A stretch of DNA of 64,000 bases from Puccinellia tenuiflora (lineage: Eukaryota > Streptophyta > Magnoliopsida > Poales > Poaceae), in NCBI GenBank assembly GCA_012064385.1, contig QRDG01001910.1:496001-560000 (forward strand). Reading direction: 5' to 3'. Position 1 is the first letter of the stretch. Each line of letters opens with the position of its first letter. The position numbers and the translations under genes are program-made. Below are positions 43,801 through 54,792 of this stretch, in pieces. The notes under the pieces were generated by a model that did no database searches, was not told the DNA's origin, and saw only the letters and a list, made by a program, of their open reading frames with translations.

Positions 43801-45174
43801 TCTATAAAATTAAGACCCGCTCTGATGGATCTCTTGAGCGCTATAAAGCGCGTCTTGTGGCTCGTGGCTTTCAGCAGGAGCACGGCCGTGACTATGATGA
43901 GACTTTTGCTCCTGTGGCTCATATGACCACTGTGCGTACTCTCCTTGCTGTTGCTTCTGTTCGACGCTGGTCTGTGTCCCAGCTTGATGTTCAGAACGCT
44001 TTTCTTAATGGCAAGTTGAGTGAGGAGGTTTACATGCAGCCTCCTCCTGGGTATTCTGTACCTGATGGGATGGTTTGTCGTCTTCGACGTTCTTTTTATG
44101 GCCTGAAATAGGCCCCTCGTGCCTGGTTCGAGCGCTTTGCTTCTATGGTGACTGCTGCTGGTTTCTCTCCTAGTCTTCATGATCCAGCGCTTTTTGTTCA
44201 CACTTCTCCTCGTGGACGCACTCTTCTCCTTCTTTATGTCGATGATATGATCATTACTGGTGATGATCCTGAGTATATTGCCTTTGTCAAGTCTCGTCTT
44301 CGTGATCAGTTTCTTATGACTGATCTTGATCCTCTTCGCTACTTTCTTGGGATTGAGATCTCCTCCACTTCTGATTGCTTTTATATCTCACGGGAAAAGT
44401 ATATTCAGGATCTCCTTTGCCCTTGTGGATGAGCGCACAGTTGAGACTCCTATGGAGCTTAATGTTAAGCTTAGCCCTACTGATGGTGATCCTCTTTCGG
44501 ATCCCACACGTTATCGCCATCTTGTTGGGAGTCTTGTTTATCTTGCTGTCACTCGTCCTGATATTTCTTATCCTGTTCATATTCTGAGTCAGTTTGTCTC
44601 AGCTCCTACCACCGTTCACTATAGTCACCTCCTTCGTGTCCTTCGTTATCTTCGTGGCACGATTACTCGTCGTCTTTTCTTTCCTAGCTCCAGCTCTCTC
44701 CAGCTCCAGTGCTACTCGGATGCTACGTGGGCGAGTGATCCTTCGGATCGCCGATCACTTTCTGCTTACTGTGTGTTTCTTGGTGGCTCGCTTGTTGCTT
44801 GGAAGACGAAGAAACAGGTCGCGGTTTCCCGTTCGAGTGTTGAGGCTGAGCTGCGGGCTATGGCTTCGTTGATTGCTGAGGTGACCTGGTTACGGTGGTT
44901 GCTTACAGATTTTAGGGTCTCTATTACGATTCCCACTCCACTTTTGTCTGACAGTACAGTTGCTATCAGTATTGCACGTGATTCAGTCAAGTATGAGCTG
45001 ACCAAGCATATTGGTGTTGATGATTTTTATACACGTGCTCAGGTGCAGGATCAGGTTGTTGCGCTTCATTATGTGCCTTCAGATTTGCAGTTGGCGGATT
45101 TCTTTACAAAGGCACAAACCCGAGCGCAGCATGACTTCTTACTCTCCAAACTCAGTGTTGTGGATCCACCATGA
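40833..45174 (+). pseudogene. Copia gag-pol polyprotein with one stop and one frameshift
   Basis: The frame is open from before ATG 40833 (MSSSSGYVAIPRCPVIFDG) to TAG 44109-44111. Order of parts: gag; CCHC knuckle CAYCNRPGHDISSC (about 41778-41819); protease WYLDSGASFHMTS (about 42075); zinc region (HHRLGHL, CQGCRLGKQ); integrase core (LVHSDVWGP, FRADSAGEY, QNGVAERKHR); RT (WVYKIKTRSDGSLERYKAR, QLDVQNAFLNG). The TAG stands where Gln is usual in YGLKQAPRAW. The frame continues with LLYVDDMIITG (about 44233), then shifts near 44420 after EKYIQDLL. It resumes in a new frame through RNase H (DATWASDPSDRRSLSAY, KKQVAVSRSSVEAE) to TGA 45172-45174. The integrase has FRADSAGEY where DSGGEY is common. 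Confidence 0.93.
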
Positions 45175-45176
45175 GT

Positions 45177-45192
45177 TTGAGGAGGGGGGGAT
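45177..45192 (+). other. Polypurine tract
   Basis: GAGGAGGGGGGAT immediately precedes the 3' LTR; it would prime plus-strand synthesis. Confidence 0.8.
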
Positions 45193-45193
45193 G

Positions 45194-45327
45194 TGTTAGA
45201 GTATATATCTGTATATTTGTATTTCCCCACCTGTTAGGGGGTTTACTGTATTTTCTCACCTGTACATTGTAACTATATGTTCTGGCCTTTGGCCCTGAGG
45301 GAATACAACAAGTCTATTTCCCTAATA
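45194..45327 (+). repeat. 3' LTR of copia element
   Basis: Same length as the 5' LTR with seven substitutions. The terminal CA has become TA. Confidence 0.92.
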
Positions 45328-45333
45328 AAAAAA

Positions 45334-47020
45334 CCAAAGATGAAACATCCGGCAGAGCCAGAGGAAAGTTTTGGCCGCTTGACACGGTGCCATTTCTATA
45401 TTCGTCGGAGGCATGTCACGCTACGCATTTACAGCACAAAACAAATCCTGAATTCTTCTCTTATAATTCGTCCTCGCTAGGACTCCGTGTTTCTTAATTT
45501 ATGCTCGGCCGGGGTAACCTAACGTATTGGTGTTGGTATGTATATATCGATACTGACGGCTGCAACAGCTTTACGGTCTACTGCACCGTCGCTTTCTAGG
45601 CTTTTTTTAAAACAAGCTCCGGGCTCCGTGTACTCAGTTGGAGCGACTGCAACAAAAAGAAAACGGAGGTCGCCGTTGGTGGAGGATCTCCTCAATGCCA
45701 CCCCGGCCGTCACTTTTTTTTTTTTTTGCTATCCGCGGCGTATGTAGTTTACTCAAGTTTACCAATATCATGTAATCATGTTTAAATTCTCCCCATCATC
45801 GAACGTATGTACTCAGTCCATATCCAACTTTAGCGCCTAATGTCTTGGAACAACTATGGCAACTCTTTCAAGAGTTAAGCGGATAGGATTTTTTTTTAGA
45901 CTAGATTACCATACAACGGTCCAGTCGTCTTCTTACTCTGTCAAATCTAAAGTCCATCTTCTTCTACTTCCAGGCTCATGCTCGTCTCCGGCTCGCTTGC
46001 AGTGAGTCCTCTAGCTCGCATCCGGCTTGCCTCCATTCCTCTCTTTCGGCTGCAACGTCGTGCCTCGCTGCCGCTCACCGCAGCGTCCTCCTCTCCGACA
46101 AGCAAGTTATATGATCGAACGACGGCCAGAGCAAAAAGTACCCTCCACCAACACCCGCACCTGTTAACCCTCTTCATTGCCACCATATATCGCTCCACTT
46201 GCAGCAGCGTCCCCGTCTCCGGCGAGTTCCTGTCTGATGCATTGTCGGCGTCACCGCGCCACCTTCGCCTCGGAGCTCTCTGATGCTCTCCTGCGTCAGT
46301 GGTGTGTCCCTCTCACTTGTCATCTTCTGTTTGTATCTCTCTCTTGGCGAAAAAAACTTGACTGGAAGTTGTCCCATTATCAGACAACTATGATATAGCA
46401 AAACTATCTTTTCGCATCCAATTCTCTTCCGGATAATGAATTTATACCTATTTCGAAGAAGTCTGACGGGTAAGGATATTCGATTTCGAACCAACACTCA
46501 GATACAGAATAGGATACAATATGTTAAATTGCATAGATTATCTAATTATTAGTTAGGACTATCCGATGATTTTAGAACAAATAATCTGATTTTCACCTTA
46601 ATCAACAACTCACTTATATAGTTCTTGTACGAACTATGAAGTACAACTTTGTTGGGCTGCTGGGCTTAAAACATGTGTCTTGATGGTACCTTAGCGTCAT
46701 TATGTTTGCGTTATTGCACCCATATGAAGCTATTTTTGTTCATGTGGTCATAGTATGTTTATTTGTTTTATGGTGTTACTCTTATTTATCAATTATTTTG
46801 GTTGTATGGTTTGTCGGCCTATTAATATGCGTACCTATCCGATTAATTTTGTTTCTTCTCCAACTATTCGAAATCCACGGTTTGATAAATCTGCATTTTA
46901 ATCCACAACCGGGCATTATCTGTTCTGCTCTCAATTCAACAAAAAATATATGTTACAGAATATGGATAGTAACAACCTATTCATATCCGATCAAATTAAG
47001 CTCCTAGGCTAAAGATAAGA
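45334..47020. other. Intergenic region without a supported gene
   Basis: The stretch holds a T-run near 45720, a moderately GC-rich Ser/Pro-coding-like stretch at 45960-46310 with short open frames only, and then AT-rich DNA. I recognise no gene or element. The GC-rich part could be a relic exon. Confidence 0.5.
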
Positions 47021-47029
47021 GGTGAAGAC

Positions 47030-47441
47030 GAGAGTGGCGTTTTGGTGCCCGGGCTCATATGAGCCCGGTTTTGTTTTCGATTTTTTTAAAATACTAAAAT
47101 GCTTCGAAAAATTCTGAAAAAAATTGGACATTAACATATTGAAGTATTCAATACTCGTGTAAAAATTAGACAGAAAATATCAAATTTTGCGTCCTGTGTA
47201 AAAAAGACAAATCTGTCTTTTTGAATAGTGGATTGTTCACCTATTTTGTCTGTCAGATTTTTGTCTTTTTTGCACAGGGCGCAAAATTTTATATTTTCTG
47301 TCGAAAATTTACACGAGTGTTGCATACATGAATATGTTTCCGCATAAATTTTTTCAGAATTTTTCGAAGCGTTTTCAAATTTTAAAAAAATCGGAAAGGC
47401 AGCCGGGCTCATATGAGCCCGGGCACCGAATTGCATTTCCG
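47030..47441. mobile_element. Fold-back Mutator-like MITE
   Basis: A perfect 9-bp duplication GGTGAAGAC flanks it (47021-47029, 47442-47450). The arms share GGTGCCCGGGCTCATATGAGCCCGG and remain complementary through CGATTTTTTTAAAA, CTTCGAAAAATTCTGAAAAAA and the CCTGTG.AAAAAAGACAAA blocks. The whole unit could fold into one long hairpin of roughly 190 bp per arm. No transposase is encoded. Confidence 0.88.
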
Positions 47442-47450
47442 GGTGAAGAC

Positions 47451-48092
47451 CGAGTAGTCAGACCGAGGAGCAACAAAAGGGCTCAAATCTCAAGTTGTCC
47501 TACAATGTTTGCAGATCTATGTTCGAGTAGAACTGGATAAAACCAGGCCTTTATTGGTGTGGCCTACGCTAAGGGAGGGTCTAGCTCTGATGGAAGGAGC
47601 AGAGTTTGTCGGCACGGCCGTTCCGTTTGCCACTCGCCGCCCCACTGCTAGGCACACCTACTCATCCTAGAGAGTCTGGACTCTCGAGGAATCTCGTCGA
47701 TGCGCCCCACCTGAATGCAGCCGTACATATGGGTGCTTGGCTGCCTGCTCTCCATACATCGCGGCACACCCTCTCGATGGATCGACCACCCGACCGATTG
47801 ATTCCACGCCATTATTCTCCGCGTAATTGGAGAAACGCAACCATCGATTTGTTCCTGTCACAAATTGCTAAATGTGAACATATCTAGTGATACCAACCCT
47901 TAAATAACTCACAATTTTAAAGTTATAATTTCTAAAAAATTAAAGTTACCTTTAAATGAACATATTTTTTCTCTACGTGTATTTCAAATTTGGTTCTGAA
48001 AATTATATAGATTGTAAACGCACTCCTGTAAACACTCACAAATTTATTTGGAAAATTTTAAAAATTTATAGCTTTGATGTTTAAATTTAATA
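47451..48092. other. Intergenic DNA
   Basis: A moderately GC-rich part (47600-47830) has only short frames. The rest is AT-rich. Nothing recognised. Confidence 0.55.
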
Positions 48093-48267
48093 CTCTCTCC
48101 GTTCGCTAACGTAAGACTTTTTAGCTATTTTAATATTTTTTCCGAGATTAAGGTATTTTAATATTGACTAGTTACATACTAAGATAACTAGATGAGTGAA
48201 CATACGTACTAAAATATACGTCTAGATATATATGAAAAAAAATCTTATAATTAGTGAACGTAAGGAG
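48093..48267. mobile_element. Stowaway MITE
   Basis: Begins CTCTCTCCGTTCGCTAACGT and ends TTAGTGAACGTAAGGAG, flanked by TA at 48091-48092 and 48268-48269. The length of 175 bp and the AT-rich interior are typical of Stowaway. Confidence 0.85.
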
Positions 48268-48269
48268 TA

Positions 48270-49271
48270 TCGTGATGTATTCTCCTCGCTAAACTCCCGA
48301 GTACGTCCCCTGGTCCTAGCCTGGCCTGCATCTTTTGCTTCCTGCAGGTTCGATCATGCCGGTCTCTGTCATCTTCCGCCTCACTTTGTTTGCTCGGTGC
48401 GTGTGCGTGCGGTAAATTGCGGTGTGGCATGCTTCTGTGTACATCACATTCTTATTGCATTTCCTTATCGCCGTTGCACGTACATCTCCTTTTTGTAGAA
48501 TCCATGGATGTCATACCATACGGCAGGCGTACAGCTGGTTGAGACAGCAGCTGAACGAACATACCAGTACAGAACTTTCTCTTTCGCCTCATCTTATTCG
48601 TACAGACAATTACGTCATATACAGTAATACAGACATATATATCGTCCTCTGTATACATGCATAATTGCAAATTACGCAACTACATATAGTCTAGTGCACA
48701 ACAGATATAGACCTGCGTGTAGTGCAAGCAGCCAACAACAACATGTACTGCCGGATGAGGCCATGGGGTGGTGACCATGTGTCAATCTCGATCGTCGGTG
48801 GATGGCTTGGCTATTTCTACATGCTGTGATGTGTATAGGCTGAAACTGTACAACAGCGAACACACGTACACTGATTCATGTACACCTATATACTAGCTCA
48901 GCTCGAATCGTTCGTCGGTCGCCATCGATACCCTGCATGTACACGTGTTCCCCTTCCATACACGAGCAAACAAGAAGGAAAAAAAGGTAGTGTATCAGTC
49001 ACAGAAACTGCAGTATAAATGTGGTACTAGTTACCTTGGTTGTGTGGGTACGAGTACCCGTGCCTCCAATTACCCATGTGTGTCACTGGCTTTCGAGTTC
49101 AGGTTCTGATGCTGGCTGTCTTAATTGACGAATAAGATCAGATGGCTGTGTTGTATCTCCAATTCTCCATGGAGGAGATTGCAGATCAGGTGGCATGGTC
49201 CTGAGCCCGGGATCGAGAGTATAAATAGCGGTGGAAACCGCAGATCGAGTGGTCTGCTGTGTTGCCGTGGA
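48270..49271. other. Intergenic region with promoter-like end
   Basis: No coding region is supported. It contains two TATA-like sites (49014-49020 and 49220-49227, the latter listed separately). Confidence 0.5.
49220..49227 (+). promoter_or_regulatory. Consensus-like TATA box with no gene attached
   Basis: TATAAATA in the setting GAGAGTATAAATAGCGG matches the plant TATA consensus. The following 50 bases have no clear ORF, and a MITE begins 53 bp later at 49281. Confidence 0.4.
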
Positions 49272-49280
49272 TTAATTATA

Positions 49281-49709
49281 GAGTAAAATGCAGGTTTAGT
49301 GTACCAACTTGCCGCGAATGTGTGTTTTGGTCATCAAGTTACGAAACACGAAAAGCAAGTCACCAAGTTGCCATGCGTGAGCGTTTTGACCACTTTGTGA
49401 TAGCGGCAGTTAGTTTACATATGTGACAAACTGTTCTTTTACAAATACCCCCCTAAAGTTTTTTTTACAACCCCTCCATAAAAAGGCAAACAAAAGACAG
49501 TTGAAAAGGACTAGCAATTGAAATAAATAAAAGTTTAAGGGGCAATTTGTAAAAAACAGTCTGCCACGTATACAAACTCACGGCCGCCGTCATGATGTGA
49601 CCAACATATTTGCGCGTGGCAACTTGGTGACCCGCTTTTCGTGTTTCGCAACTTGGTGACCAAATCGCACATTCGTGACAAGTTGGTGTACTAAACCTGC
49701 GTTTTATTC
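49281..49709. mobile_element. Mutator-like MITE with ~100-bp inverted repeats
   Basis: The 429-bp unit is flanked by a perfect 9-bp duplication TTAATTATA (49272-49280, 49710-49718). Its ends are long inverted repeats, e.g. GAGTAAAATGCAGGTTTAGT against GAATAAAACGCAGGTTTAGT, continuing through CACCAAGTTGC and CACGAAAAGC blocks for about 100 bp. No coding capacity is seen. Confidence 0.92.
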
Positions 49710-49718
49710 TTAATTATA

Positions 49719-50059
49719 CTTTCCTTGGTGCCCTTCTTTTTTACCTTTTGCATCATTATTCCTGTCTTTAACTAGAAGGAAATGGAACACATGAGAGTCA
49801 AGGCCTCTTAATGTCTTCTCAAACTCTGAATACGATCAGCATGTATGGAGAAGGACAAAAAAAATTGAGGGTCGGACGAACTCTAAAGCAATACAAAATG
49901 TTGAAAAACTTTAAATTGTCTAGACACATTTATACTTTATAATGATCTTAAACATAATCATTTAGTACAATGACAATAATAACATTCTAAGTAGAATTAG
50001 AACTTACTACAAAGGTACCGAAAATAAAATTTTAATGCAGTCTAGAAATTTTAGGTAAT
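49719..50059. other. Intergenic DNA
   Basis: AT-rich; nothing recognised. Confidence 0.55.
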
Positions 50060-50790
50060 GACAAAGCTCTACTTTTTTTTAAATCTTTCTCAATTTCATC
50101 AAGATCAAATTTTCTTAATGTCTCTCACCAGATGTAGCACATCATCAAATCATTAAGTCAACCATGAGAACTTGTTGCGCAACTCAGTATTAATGATATT
50201 CATACCTCAGAAGGCCCTTTCAATCGTTGATATCACCACCGGTAAAACCAATGTCAACTCAAAGAGGCAGGTAAACTGTAGCAAACATGATGTGTCTTTC
50301 AAGTTCAACCATCTCTTTCTTGGTAGATTTACAATATCAAGACAAACTCTAAAATCTTCAATTTTCTTCATACGAATAATGGCTAACCTAAGGGTATCTT
50401 GTATAGGCTCACGCTCATAATCAGAGAAATCGTCATGATAAATCTCCATAAGCCGAGCAACCATATCCACATTCAACTAAGAAAATGAGTCAATAGATAC
50501 AAGAGGTACTCTGAAGAACCTCTAAAGATGTCTCATTAGAGCGATAATCAAATTCATCGGTAATAGAATCTATATGAACATAGATGGTGTCAACATGATA
50601 AAAATGATTAGTGCTGACCTGGTGTCTTCCCCATTTTCTTGTTTTAGCTACCATTTCATCCATAGTTGGGATTGTGATGTCATTTTCAACGCAAATTATT
50701 TTGACACCTTTCAACAGTGACTCTCAACCATCATTTTTTCCAATTGACAAAAATTGTTCTCATATTTCTCACATCTGTAACCAAAGACAT
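50060..50790 (-). pseudogene. hAT-family transposase relic
   Basis: Minus-strand translation gives the C-terminal region of a hAT/zinc-finger-MYM-like transposase. Readable blocks are NHFYHVDTIYVHIDSITDEF, SNETSLEVLQSTSC, MVARLMEIYHDDFSDYE and the dimerisation block FELTLVLPVVISTIERAF, with a tail resembling LNDLMMCYI after stops. The catalytic region is absent, so it is dead. The LINE at 50911 was inserted just upstream of it. Confidence 0.75.
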
Positions 50791-50897
50791 TGCAAGATGT
50801 GATACAATTAGAAATTTAGATTAGAAAAAGTTGATTAGTAGAATCATAAAGCATTATCCATCGCATACAATATTTTAATCTCTTTTTACAATAGAAG

Positions 50898-53800
50898 AGA
50901 TACATCATTTTGAATTAGAAGAGATACATACAATATTTTAAACCGCAATTCAAGTTTGAATTAGGCTGGTTGAACCGTGAAGGCTTTGCTGATATAGTGA
51001 AAGAGGTATGGGAGAGACCGGTGAAAGGACAAACTCCAATACAAAGGTGGAACAACAGAATTCGCATGTTGCGAAAACACCTACGTGGTTGGGCTCGCCA
51101 TATTACTTGGCTGTATAAAAAGGAAAAAAAGCGGCTCACTGAAACTATTGATAAACTTGACCTTCAAGCGGAAATTCGGCCTCTGTCTGATTCTGAACTT
51201 GATCAAAAGAATCAAGCGAATGAACAGATAGCTCGTTTACTTCGAGAAGAGGAGCTCAAGTGGTATCAACGTTCAAAAGCACAATTTATCCTGCAAGGAG
51301 ATGATAATACCAAATACTTCCATTTGTTGGCCAATGGGCGCCACATGAAGAAGTATATTCACAGTCTTAATCAGGATGAGGGTGTCATTGAGGGACACGA
51401 GCAGCTAAAAACTTATATAACAAATTACTATAAAACTCTCTTTGGGGCACATGAGGAAGGGAACTTCACTCTCGATGAATCCCAAAGGGAAGATATCCCA
51501 CAAGTTTGTAATGAGGAGAATGCCTTTGTTACCGCACCGTTCTCTGAGGACGAGATTAAGAAAGCCGTTTTCCAGATGGAACATAATAAAGCTCCCGGGC
51601 TAGATGGTTTTTTGGCTGAGTTTTATCAATGCTTTTGGGATGTTATCAAGGTCGATTTGTTACAGTTGTTCAATTCCTTTCATGATGGACAATTAGAACT
51701 GTTTAAGTTGAACTTTGGGGAGTTAATTTTGTTACCAAAAATTAAGAATGCAGAAAGGATCCAACAATATAGGCCCATCTGTCTTCTTAATGTGAGTTTC
51801 AAGATCTTCACCAAAGTGGCAACTTTGAGGCTGAATTCTGTAGCGGATCATGCAAGGACGCTATATTCTAGATGGTGTAGTGACATTGCATGAAACAGTG
51901 CATGAATTGCACCGGAAGAAAATGGATGGGGTGATTCTTAAAATTGATTTTGAGAAGGCTTATGACAAAGTTAAATGGCCTTTTCTACATCAAGTATTAA
52001 GAATGAAAGGCTTCTCTGAAACTTGGTGCTCATGGGTTTACAATTTTGTTACTAGAGGTAGTGTTGCCATCAAAGTCAATGATGACGTTGGCCATTACTT
52101 CAGAACAAAAAAAGGACTGCGGCAAGGTGATCCACTATCCCCGATATTATTCAATATTGTGGTTGATATGTTGGCCATCATGATTGAGCGTGCGAAAATT
52201 TTGGATCAAATTGCAGGAGTGGTACCACATCTTGTAGATGGTGGATTATCAATCCTTCAGTATGCCGATGATACAATAATCTTTATGGAACATGATCTCG
52301 AGAAGGCAATGAACCTGAAGTTAATACTGTCAGCGTTCGAGCAATTATCAGGATTAAAAATAAATTTCCATAAGAGTGAGCTTTTTTGCTTTGGTGAAGC
52401 AAACAACCATCTTGCTGAGTATACCGAATTATTTGGTTGCCAACAAGCCCAGTTTCCTATGACATATTTGGGGATACCGATACATTATCGTAGACTCACA
52501 AATGCGGAATGGAAACATGTTGAGGAACGGTTGAAAAAATGACTTAGCAGCTGGAAAGGTAAATTACTTTCAGTTGGAGGACGTTTAGTACTAATTAACT
52601 CAGTCCTTAGCAATATGGTCTTATACATGTTATCCTTTTTCCAAATACCGAAAGGAGTACTCAAACGTTTGGATTACTTTCGATCGAGATTTTTTTGGCA
52701 AGGGAATAATGAGAAAAAGAAATATAGACTGGAAAAATGGAGTGTACTATGCCGACCAAAGGACCAGGGGGGACTAGGCATCCAAGATCTAGAGGCCAAG
52801 AACACCGCACTCCTTAGTAAGTGGCTGTTTAAGCTCTTGACTGAGGATGGGGTGTGGCAACAACTCCTGAGAAGAAAATATGTGGGCTCAAAAACTGTAT
52901 CCCAACTTTCTTGGAAAGCAGGGGACTCGCATTTTTGGGCAGGTCTCATGTTGGTAAAGACTAAGTTTTTTCGATACGGATCGTTCCGCATAAAGGATGG
53001 GTCGGAGATACGGTTCTGGGAGGACGCCTGGCTAGGAAATGTTCCTCTTCGAGAACAATATCCAGCATTATACAACATTGCACGTAACAAGAGTGATTCG
53101 CTCGCTGAGGTGATGGGAACTTCCCCACCAAACGTGTCATTCAGGCGGGATCTCGTGGGAACAAGATTGGCTTCTTGGCAAGCTCTACAAGAGCGCTTGA
53201 CTGAAATTAATCTGTTACCAGGACGCGATGAATTCCGTTGGAACCTACTCAAGAATGGTAAATTCTCAGTAGGATCCATGTATGATGCACTAGTACATAC
53301 GGATATTCCAGTAAGAAACAACAAACACCTATGGAAAATTAGGGTACCATTGAAAATTAAAATTTTCACTTGGTACCTCCGTAGGGGAGTAGTTTTAACT
53401 AAAGATAACCTGGCAAAGCGTAACTGACAAGGGAGTACAAAATACATGTTTTGTCATTATGATGAGACGATCAAGCATTTGTTCTTTGAATGCCAGTTTG
53501 CGCGGTCTATATGGTCGGCCATCCAAGTGGCTTCGAACTTGTATCCGCCGAGCTCCGTTGCGAATATTTTTGGCAACTGGTTGCATGGTATTGATCACAC
53601 GTTTAGAAAACTTCTTTGGGTGGGAGCGATTGCATTATTATGGTCGCTTTGGCTATGTAGAAATGACAGAGTTTTTAATGCTAAATTGTCTTCTCCTATG
53701 CAGGTGATCTTCCGTTGTGCTCACTATCTCCGGGAGTGGTCTATTCTTCAGCGTCCGGTACACCGAGACCTGTTTACGGAGGTCTGCTTGCGGTTGGAGC

Positions 53801-54071
53801 AAGTGGCGAGAGATGTTTTTACCCGGCATGGGTGGCAGCATAATCTGCGTATTGGCCCATCATCACCGTAGGAGTTCTTTGTGTCAGTTGTCACATTTTT
53901 TTCCTATGAGTCTTTTTCTACCCCTTTTACTGCTCCCTTTCTTTTCCTCTCTTCGGCTGTGTGCATCTTAGATATGCAGAGGCTGGGTGTGGACAGTTCT
54001 GGTTTTGTATCACCTTGATGTATACTGGTTCAAGTCTAATAAAGCGCTCTTTAAAAAAAGATACATCATTT
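50898..54071 (+). mobile_element. 5'-truncated L1-type LINE with 13-bp target duplication
   Basis: The body 50911-54058 ends TCTAATAAAGCGCTCTTT plus an A-tail. AGATACATCATTT occurs at 50898-50910 and again at 54059-54071 as the target duplication. The 5' end lacks ORF1 and the endonuclease. The first 35 bases at the 5' junction repeat flanking motifs (AGAAGAGATACAT, TACAATATTTTAA) and look like filler. Confidence 0.9.
50946..53871 (+). pseudogene. LINE ORF2 fragment: RT and C-terminal region, broken
   Basis: Reading starts in the linker before RT (FILQGDDNTKYFH) and covers the RT blocks HNKAPGLDGFLAEFY, LLPKIKN, YRPICLLNVSFKIFTK, ILKIDFEKAYDKVKW, KKGLRQGDPLSPILFNIV, LQYADDTIIFM and TYLGIPI. 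Then come the C-terminal region (SSWKGKLLSVGGR, GGLGIQDL, RFWEDAWLG) and a zinc-like FCHYDETIKHLFFEC. Breaks are a deletion with frame change near 51845, a TGA at 52540-52542 (Arg CGA expected) and a TGA at 53425-53427 (Trp expected). The catalytic Asp residues in YADD and DFEKAYD are present, but the reading frame is not continuous. Confidence 0.9.
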
Positions 54072-54222
54072 GTTATACTAAGTAGCTTTTTTTTGAGTCA
54101 ATTTTGTGTCATGTTTACTAAAATAAGCATGAATTCCTCATATAGTCCGTTAAAAACATGTGACCATTTAATAAAATATTCATAAAAACCACATTTAAAA
54201 TAATCAAGATATAGCGGCCACT
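54072..54222. other. AT-rich DNA between LINE and exon-like ORF
   Basis: Nothing recognised; this would have been continuous with 50.9 kb before the LINE inserted. Confidence 0.5.
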
Positions 54223-54232
54223 CTAACTTACC

Positions 54233-54420
54233 TTATGGGGACTTCGCCTGGCTGGATCCCTTATTTCTTTCACATGATTGATAACAACCATATCACCATT
54301 CCCTAGAGCTTTCCGTGCCCATGCTACCCTTCTCAAATTTTCCTTCACAGCTTTTAAAACGCGAGTGGATTTGTGTTCAACAAAAAATTGCCACATGACC
54401 GTCGGAGTATTAAAAAGGGT
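54233..54420 (-). other. Unidentified exon-like segment
   Basis: An open minus-strand stretch encodes FVEHKSTRVLKAVKENL, AWARKALGNGDMVVINHVK and EIRDPARRSPHK, and ends at a strong splice-donor context AAG|GTAAGTTAG (54233/54232). No upstream start or further exon is found. I do not recognise it. It may be a captured gene fragment, part of the hAT relic's gene, or chance. Confidence 0.3.
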
Positions 54421-54792
54421 TGTGGCTTTTTTTTTAATGGGCAAAAAGAAAAAAGGGTTGTGGCTAATTCTGGTCCCGAGCCGAGTCAGCTGTTCCGTGC
54501 CGTTGAGATGTCGGGCTCGGCCCGTAGGCCAGATCTCGCCGGCCTTGTGGGTTGTGGCCTCTTCCCTAACGCGCCGGCCGGCCTTGTGGCCTCTTCCCGC
54601 ACGCGCCGGCCTTGCTCTGCCTCTCTCCCTCACTCACGCGCGAGCATACCTGACAACGCCGGCCGCAGCCACGCGCCCATCGCCATCGCGCATCCCCAAC
54701 GCCGGCCGCAGCCACGCACGACTCGCCGCGCGTCCCCTTGCCCCTGCCGCTCCTCCGCTCCCTCTACCCTCCCGCAAAGTAGGTGCAGTGAT

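Larger units (their letters stand above)
40194..45327 (+). mobile_element. Near-complete short-LTR Ty1/copia element
   Basis: A full structure is present: 134-bp LTRs (40194-40327, 45194-45327), a PBS at once after the 5' LTR, a gag-pol frame, a polypurine tract just before the 3' LTR, and AAAAA duplications on both sides (40189-40193, 45328-45332). By eye the LTRs differ at 7 of 134 positions, so insertion was fairly recent (roughly 2 million years at 1.3e-8 per site per year; few sites, so imprecise). The very short LTRs suggest the Ale/Retrofit lineage. The 3' LTR ends TA, not CA. One nonsense codon and one frameshift separate it from an autonomous element. Confidence 0.93.

Noticed and set aside
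43482..44201. 239-codon minus-strand frame in copia RT
   Set aside because: Antisense shadow of the polyprotein; rich in Arg, Thr and Ser with no domain.
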